Below are positions 58,105-64,000 of a DNA stretch of 64,000 nucleotides, in pieces. The notes under the pieces are model-generated. The model worked only from the letters and a program-made list of their open reading frames with translations, made no database searches and was not told the DNA's origin. Within the stretch, counting starts at the first letter, position 1. Each line of letters starts with the position of its first letter. This DNA comes from Oscarella lobularis (Eukaryota > Porifera > Homoscleromorpha > Homosclerophorida > Oscarellidae): contig NC_089190.1 in the NCBI RefSeq assembly GCF_947507565.1, positions 930,001-994,000 on the forward strand, written 5' to 3'. The translations under genes and the position numbers were made by a program.

Positions 58105-60721
58105 TCAGCAATAATCATCATACCTTGACGTTTTCTTGATCCATTTTATGTGATACAAGACATCGCTGTAAACACCGTAGCCAGTTCCGCACTCCTTGTC
58201 TCCCCAACTGACGATTCCAACAATAACGAATTTCTTCAAATTATTTTTTACCATAACGGGACCACCCGAGTCTCCGTTACACACATCTTTTCCCCCGCTC
58301 GCAACCGTACAGAACATATCGTTGTGAATTTTCCATCCCTGTTCGTCAAAATGAGCCTGGCACGAATCTCGATCTGCCACTGCCAAAATAGCGTGTCGCA
58401 ACTTGACAGATTGACGTGGTTCGAAAACATTTCTGTTGCCCCAACCGGCCACCTTTATTTTGTCGTTCACTTCGTAAAAAGACCTATCTGATTCCTCCGG
58501 CAAACAGATTGGCCGAATGTACTTTGATAGCACAATTTCTGTGTATCTAGTATCGCTCACTGTTGGTGTGCAGTAATTGATTTGGATGAGCAGGACGTCG
58601 CTCTGAAAAGTGTCCGGATTAAAAGCTAGGTTGAAAACTTTCTTGGGTTTGCACCACAGTTCAACAGTATTGTTTTGAGTTCGCTTGTTCACGCCCAATC
58701 GTACAACAAAGTTTGTGCCCTTGTGAACGAGGCAATGAGCCGCCGTTAGGATGTATTTGTTATTGAGAATGACACCACCGCAGAAGGCACACCTGTCGCT
58801 CCTACACGGGTCGTCGTAGAGCAATGCCATCCACGGATATGCTCCGTGGGCAACCGTTTCTCCTCCGATAATTTGTCCTCGAGGATAAAACGTTCTTTCA
58901 CCACATACTAGTATATGGGAAAATAAGAAGAATAGCATTAGATTAGTTGATTGGTTTCATAGTTTACCACCTGGTTTGCATTTGAGCGCTTCTCCTGACC
59001 ACGTTCCGTTCTCCGTGCAGTTTCTTCTATAGTTTCCGTAAGCTTTTTTGTAGTAATCGTCGCACGCTGACGTAACTTGGTCTTCGTAGACGTATGTGCG
59101 TTCGATTCCACCGGTTAGTGTTGTTGTACCGTGATCAGGTTGACCAGGATTTCCGCATGACACTCCTAATCAACCCTGGTCAGTATAGTGTGTGGTCAAA
59201 GGGGTTCTAACTCACTTTGGCAGACCGGTCTCGTGTCATTCCAGGTAGGATCTTTTTCACATTTGATAGTCTTTGACCCGTTTAGGAGAAACCCTTTATC
59301 GCAGTAGTAGTGCACGAAAGCCCCAACTGCGTAGTCGAACCCTTCCTTTCCGCCGCACTCTTCCTTTGTGCCGTTTTCAGGCACTCCTGGGTCGCTACAG
59401 ACAGGTACTGTGTCGATAGTCACTATCGCGGCCCCAGCAACTTATGAAAGTTCAGTTTACCTTTTATGTAAAATTCTACTTGAAATCCTCTGTAAGTCGT
59501 CGACTCATCAGTAAGAAAACGAATCGTTATAATATTTTGAGATAGATACGTAGCTGGGAGCGATCCAGATGTCCCACAGTAGATGCGAACGTCGCCGCTG
59601 TCGTCAGCAACCTAAGCAAGAGCGGACGGAGTAAAATTTTAATTAATGGTTTAAATAATTAATTTATAAAAACTACCTCCAGCTTGTCATAGGGGCAGTT
59701 TGCTTCTGAATGGGCTTCTATATCGATATCCAAAAATCGGAGTTCAATGTTGTAGCCGTAAGGAAATATTATAGTCCAGCTGCAGTTCAGATTGTTTTCG
59801 TACTTTTTCGGATACATGGGACTTTTCACTTCCCCCCGTTCACCTGGCTTTCCAATTATCGTCCTATTTTGGCAATCTATGATATAAATAATTATTTGAT
59901 GTACAATGTATCTCCCTGGCATTTTACAGTACATTGGTTTAAGGGAATGCACGTTTTTCCATCGCTAGCCAGGATATCAGTGTGGCGACATGAGCAGTAG
60001 TAGCCACCATTGCAGTTATGGCAAAAGTGTAAACAGTCGCCGTTATTATTGCGGCACTCATTGATGTCTGAGAAGAAAAAAGTCGTTGCTAGTTAGCTAG
60101 GAAGAACTCTTGATCGTGACCTATTATTTCGTAATGAGCTTGAAAGCCCATTGCTGTCACTGCTTCGTCCGAATAGAACGTTACTTTGAGATTGTTTCCG
60201 TTTGTCAAAATTGTTTTGTTTGATCCAGAATCTCCACAGAATGTTAGCGTATCTAACAGTTCTTATTACACTAAGAAAGAGACTGCAAACATACAACGCT
60301 CTACCAGATTCGTCTGTAACCGGTCCTAAACGTATATAAAAGAGATACAGAGTCAGTGTGCATGCATGCAGTCTATTATGCTTTCTGTCAGTGTGACCTT
60401 TTGGGTTCGACAGAGTGACTTTATCGTAAATGCAGTTTTCGGAATATTCTAGTTCAAATTCTGTAAAGGTGATCTGAATTTGATAGCCGCCGACAGCATT
60501 GATGTGCCAAACGTTCGTATCGTCTTCGGGATAATCTCTTGGGAAGCGAGGCGATGAAAAGTTACAGCAAAGCTCCGTAAGATAGTATCGATCGGCGGCT
60601 GCACAAAAACACAACGGTGCATGACTATAGGCTAGTTCTTACGGATGGAAGAGTTGCATTTACCAAGGCAAGTGACATAAAAGAGTAGAAAAACAGTTGT
60701 TGACAGTCTTCTCAACGCCAT
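58105..60721 (-). CDS. MASP/C1r/C1s-architecture serine protease (CUB-EGF-CUB-CCP-CCP-trypsin)
   Basis: ATG 60721 gives signal peptide MALRRLSTTVFLLFYVTCLG. CUB1 (about 60590-60120: CCNFSSPRFPRDYPEDD, NCIYDKV, TFCGDSGS). Calcium-binding EGF (about 60064-59942: DINECRNNNGDC ... CSCR). CUB2 (about 59878-59462: GEVKSPMYPKKYENNLNCSW, NCPYDKLE, YCGTSGS). CCP1 (about 59420-59215, VCSDPGVPENGT) and CCP2 (about 59161-58970, CGNPGQPDHGTTTL). The S1 domain has IIGGE, TAAHC (His), FQSDVLLI (Asp) and CNGDSGGPV (Ser), with Asp six residues before the Ser (KDVCNGDS), so trypsin-like specificity. This domain order is that of MASPs and C1r/C1s. The residue before IIGG is Gln rather than the usual Arg (RGQIIGG), so activation may differ. 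Exon phases agree across domains. It is probably secreted. Confidence 0.9.
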
Positions 60722-60759
60722 GTCAGGTGATTGGGTGCGTTGCATTGAATTCAACAAAG
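60722..60759. promoter_or_regulatory. 38-bp gap between divergent start codons
   Basis: Only 38 bp separate the protease ATG (-) and the kelch-kinase ATG (+). Unless one gene starts further in, their 5' UTRs must overlap and the promoters must lie within each other's first exons. Confidence 0.55.
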
Positions 60760-63625
60760 ATGGGAGATGTGCACTCGGCGCCTTCCGACCGATTCGACGA
60801 CGAAACGGGAGACAGCGGGCCTTCGAGACGATATTTTCACGAATCTGCACTCATCGATCATCGTCTCTATCTATTCGGCGGCACAGACGGAAAGATCTTC
60901 TTTCCGCGTGACGAAATTTGGCTTTTCGACATCGGCGACACGAAAAAATGGCAATGCCATCGTGCGCTGGGTGCCAAAGTTCCGCCGCCGTGCATTGGCG
61001 CTCAATGCGTCGTCATCGACGGCACAATCTACTCGTACGGGGGCGAAAAAAGGGGCGGAGGTCGATTGGGGTCTCTTTTCGCTCTCGACTCGACGAAACT
61101 CGAATGGATCGAAGTGTCGACGCCCGCCGAGGGAAAAAAGCCAGCCGAACGAAACGATTGCTGCCTTTGCGCAATCGGTAGTCGCCTAGTTATGTTCGGG
61201 GGAATGAGCAAGAAGTGGATTCCACCCGATCGACTTCAAACGGGAGCGTCGTGCGACGGACCCATGGGAGGAATGTTGGGATACGCCAATAATGAAATTT
61301 ACGAGTTCGAATTCGACGACGTCGACGAGAGAGAAAGAGGTACACGAAATCTCATTCAACCTGAATTTCATCTAATTGATTAATTTAGGGATTTGGCTCG
61401 ATTTGGAGCTAAACGGAAAACGACCAAAACGACGTTGGGGTGCTTCTATGGCAGAAATCGACGATGAAAAAGCCTTACTTCATGGTGGATATGATGGCAT
61501 GAATACTCTTTCTGACACGGTCGTCGTTGATCTAAATCTAAAGGTATCGCGACGTCTTAGTTCGTAGGTCGTTATCAAAAGATTCGATGCCTAGACTTGG
61601 ACTGCTGTTAACTTCACTCCTGCGCTTTTACCCAGACACGGGCACACATTGGGTCTTTTGGTGAAAGAAAAGGCTTGCTTTCTTCTACTTGGTGGAGTCG
61701 AAGGGAAAGACACGGCTTCTATATTGAATTTGAACGAGAAAAAGTCTCACCAGGTACCTGACAGAGAGAGAAGACATGCACGGCCATTAATTAAGTAATT
61801 TTAGGTTGATGTGGACAGGAATGTGGCACGAGTTCGCTTTCACACGGCTCATTGTCTGCAAAACGACGACGGCACTGCTGATCTCGTTGTCTGCGGTGGA
61901 AGAAATTACCGGGATGACGTGAAATCCATTCTCACTGTTATACGACTTGGTATGAAGCGAGACATTTTCTGAGAGAGAAAGCGTTTTGACTGGGGTTGTT
62001 TTAGCTGAGGTGAAACTTGGCAAAGGAGAACTTCTGTTGTCAAGGAGTATGCAGCAGCAGCAGCGTGCCGCGTTGGAATTGGAATCAAGGAAAAGGGAAG
62101 AAAGCCTTCAACTAATCATAAATGAATTGACTCAACAGATGGCTGAAAAAGATAGTCAGATGAAAGAATTGGGGTACAGCTACTAAGTATAGAAAATACA
62201 CAGAATTCACATATAGATGTTTCAGAGTCGAGATTTTGGAAACGAAGCAGCAATTGACGCATTCTAGACAAGAGAAAGAGTGTCTAAGGTATTGATCTCA
62301 CATCTGGTAATCAGTAAGTGCGCACTCTGTATATATCGTCATGATAGAGAGCAACTACATGCCCTCGAAAAATCGCACGCTGAATCTCAGTACCATCTGA
62401 AAGAAGCAGAGAAGCGGCTCGTCAATAGAGAAAACGAACTTGCAGCATTGAAGTAATGAGCTGTCTGAGATCAATTCTAATTTATATAACTATTTGCATG
62501 TTTCAGAAATGAATTGGAGACGACATCGTCAGCTGACGTGACTATTCTCAAACGTCATCTAGCAGATAAAGAAGCCCGACTTGAAATCATGACAACCCGC
62601 TGTCAGAACGCCGAAATGTCATTGGCTGAAGTACAGAAAAGCTTAGACGAATTTATCGACGTGCTTAGCATCAAACCAGAAGAAGTGCAATTGACCGGTC
62701 TAAAACTGGGATCCGGATCCTACGCTGGTATTCAAAAAACTTCTTCTTTAGTAGACAGCCAAACAATAATAAACGACTTTATTTAGATGTTTGCGTTGGC
62801 CGATGGCAAGGAATTAACGTGGCCGTAAAAAAATTCTTCGACATGATCACGACGCCGAGATCGTCGGGTCTGTTTCGTCGCGAAGTTCAAATGTGCAGCC
62901 GAATGCATCATCCCAATATCATGACCATATACGGCGCTGTCATGGAAAGGGGGGTTCCTTTTCAAATGGTCTCCGAACTTCTCGAAGGATCCGTCGAAGA
63001 AGTCATCGACGCCGCTCACACGTCCGACTCCTATCTCACCGTCTTCGAACAGCTCTACATTGCCGTGGGAATGACGTCCGGAATAGCCTATCTTCACCAG
63101 CTTTCTCCTCGGCCCTACGTTCACAGCGATATTCGCTCGTCGAACGTTCTCGTGACGCAGGATATGAAAGTGAAAGTAGGCGACTTAGGCGCTGCTCATT
63201 TATTGGCTAGCTCCAAGTCGGTTGGTCCTCTAAGTTCCCAGTATCTCGCGCCTGAACGAATGCCGCGTGACGACGGTGCTGCTTCGCATAGTACGTTGAA
63301 AAGTGACGTATTTAGTCTCGGCGTGACTTTGATTGAAATTTTCACTGGGCGCGCTCCTATTCCCGCCGAGAGGCAAACGCAGCTGAGAGCTCTAGGAACG
63401 CGAGACAAGTTGTACGGACTTTGCTCGAAGATGATTGCGGCTGATGCGGCGAGTCGGCCTTCGGCGCGCCAATGCTGTGAGTTGCTGAACGAAGACGAGG
63501 AAGATGAGTTGATCAAGCGAAATGCCGGTAACGGTTCTAGTGCAACTCCACTTGGAAATCGTCTCGTCAAAAGCACCTTCGTGCGAGGAAAGCACAAAGT
63601 ACTTCTTTCAGACACTTTCTTTTAA
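60760..63625 (+). CDS. Kelch-repeat / coiled-coil / protein kinase fusion protein (copy B)
   Basis: ATG 60760 (MGDVHSAPSD). Exons: 60760-61339, 61389-61543, 61595-61753, 61805-61949, then 62005 onward with four coiled-coil exons, and the kinase exon from about 62787 to 63625. Kelch strands: LYLFGGTDGKIFFPRDEIW, IYSYGGEKRGGGRLG, LVMFGGMS, ALLHGGYDG, LLLGGVEG, VVCGGRNY. The coiled coil (MQQQQRAALELESRKREE, REQLHALEKSHAE, LKRHLADKEARLE) is longer than in copy A. Kinase: GSGSYADV loop formed across an intron, VAVKKF, HSDIRSSNVLV catalytic loop (HRD Arg replaced by Ser), GDLGA, APERMP, DVFSLGVTLIEI. Exon phases and the C-terminal basic tail (KHKVLLSDTFF) match the gene at 3326-6024. The RSSN loop is tyrosine-kinase-like. 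Role unknown. Confidence 0.85.
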
Positions 63626-63753
63626 TTAAATTACATAGTATTGTAAGTAACAAAAAGTTTTTTGACGTCTGACGGCGATGTCTTGACCGCCTCTACCTAG
63701 CCAAGGTAAGAGTTCGATGGGCTCTGAATTTATTTTGAGGCCGGCCTCCTTTT
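63626..63753. other. Convergent 3' spacer
   Basis: No gene; 128 bp between the stop of copy B and the stop of the next minus-strand gene. Confidence 0.5.
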
Positions 63754-64000
63754 TTAGACTCCAAATTTTTTACAGTAGTCCCTACAATCAGTACGAATTT
63801 CTTCCGCATCTAATCCAAATTCAGCCAATGTGTACGCGTGTTCGGCTGCTTTTTCTCGTTTTCTCGCGTCCTTCTCCAGAAACGCCGTCAAGTCATCCTC
63901 CACCGCCTTAGTGTGCTCAAGACCGACTTCATTGGCAATTTCACGACACACACCTATGGGATCTGCGGTTATTTCTTCAAGTTTAAAGTCGAGAGTGTGC
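63754..64000 (-). CDS. Unidentified protein, C-terminal part (5' end outside window)
   Basis: The minus frame is open from the window edge to a stop at 63754, about 81 codons. It is charged and probably helical (HTLDFKLEEITADPIG ... EFGLDAEEIRTDCRDYCKKFGV). No family recognised. The frame is open to the edge, so an exon boundary within it cannot be excluded. Confidence 0.55.
   Translation of the reverse strand, partial: HTLDFKLEEITADPIGVCREIANEVGLEHTKAVEDDLTAFLEKDARKREKAAEHAYTLAEFGLDAEEIRTDCRDYCKKFGV

Noticed and set aside
1-64000. CRISPR arrays, rRNA genes, bacterial operons
   Set aside because: None seen; gene structure is eukaryotic with spliceosomal introns throughout.

Overview
This window is animal nuclear DNA. 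Genes are split by very short GT-AG introns (mostly about 45-100 bp) and lie close together on both strands. Families seen include thioester (A2M/CD109-type) proteins, VWDE, tandem C1q-like folds, cadherin repeats, a CUB-EGF-CUB-CCP-CCP-trypsin protease and an RNF213-type AAA+ giant. Compactness and domain combinations suggest an early-branching metazoan, most likely a sponge (homoscleromorph-like). That assignment is inference, and the window holds no rRNA or mitochondrial marker to test it.

Layout. 1-1.7 kb (-): partial citrate-lyase-beta-like/MaoC/MaoC fusion, divergent from a DMT-superfamily transporter (1.8-3.2 kb, +). 3.3-6.0 kb (-): kelch/coiled-coil/kinase protein. 6.2-7.2 kb: MITE-like element with TIRs and TA target duplication. 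7.4-13.4 kb (-): thioester-containing protein with a GCGEQN motif. 13.7-17.9 kb: intact, apparently very young Ty3/gypsy-type LTR element with identical 114-bp LTRs and a 5-bp duplication. 18.1-20.5 kb: degenerate copy of a segmental duplication (S10 carboxypeptidase and cadherin 3'-end pseudogenes). 20.5-21.9 kb: repeat-bearing spacer. 22.0-27.8 kb (+): VWDE-like secreted protein. 28.3-28.7 kb: duplicated, broken 5' end of the thioester gene. 29.4-47.5 kb (-): giant RNF213-like AAA+ gene in which I see no RING finger. 47.6-48.9 kb: fold-back element with an internal hexanucleotide array. 49.0-50.4 kb (-): intact S10 carboxypeptidase (cathepsin A type). 51.1-57.3 kb (-): protein with nine C1q-like domains, one Ig domain, five cadherin repeats and a hydrophobic C-terminus. 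57.5-58.1 kb: third, truncated copy of the carboxypeptidase 5' region. 58.1-60.7 kb (-): MASP/C1r/C1s-architecture protease. 60.8-63.6 kb (+): second kelch/coiled-coil/kinase gene, paralogous to the one at 3.3-6.0 kb and in mirror orientation. 63.75-64 kb (-): 3' end of an unidentified gene.

Three genes resemble parts of the animal complement system (thioester protein, C1q-fold protein, MASP-like protease), and the RNF213-like gene belongs to a family with innate-immunity roles. All sit within about 55 kb, interleaved with duplications and transposons. This looks like an immune/recognition neighbourhood. A functional pathway is inference only. Exon boundaries were read by eye from splice signals and reading-frame phase; the smallest exons may be off.
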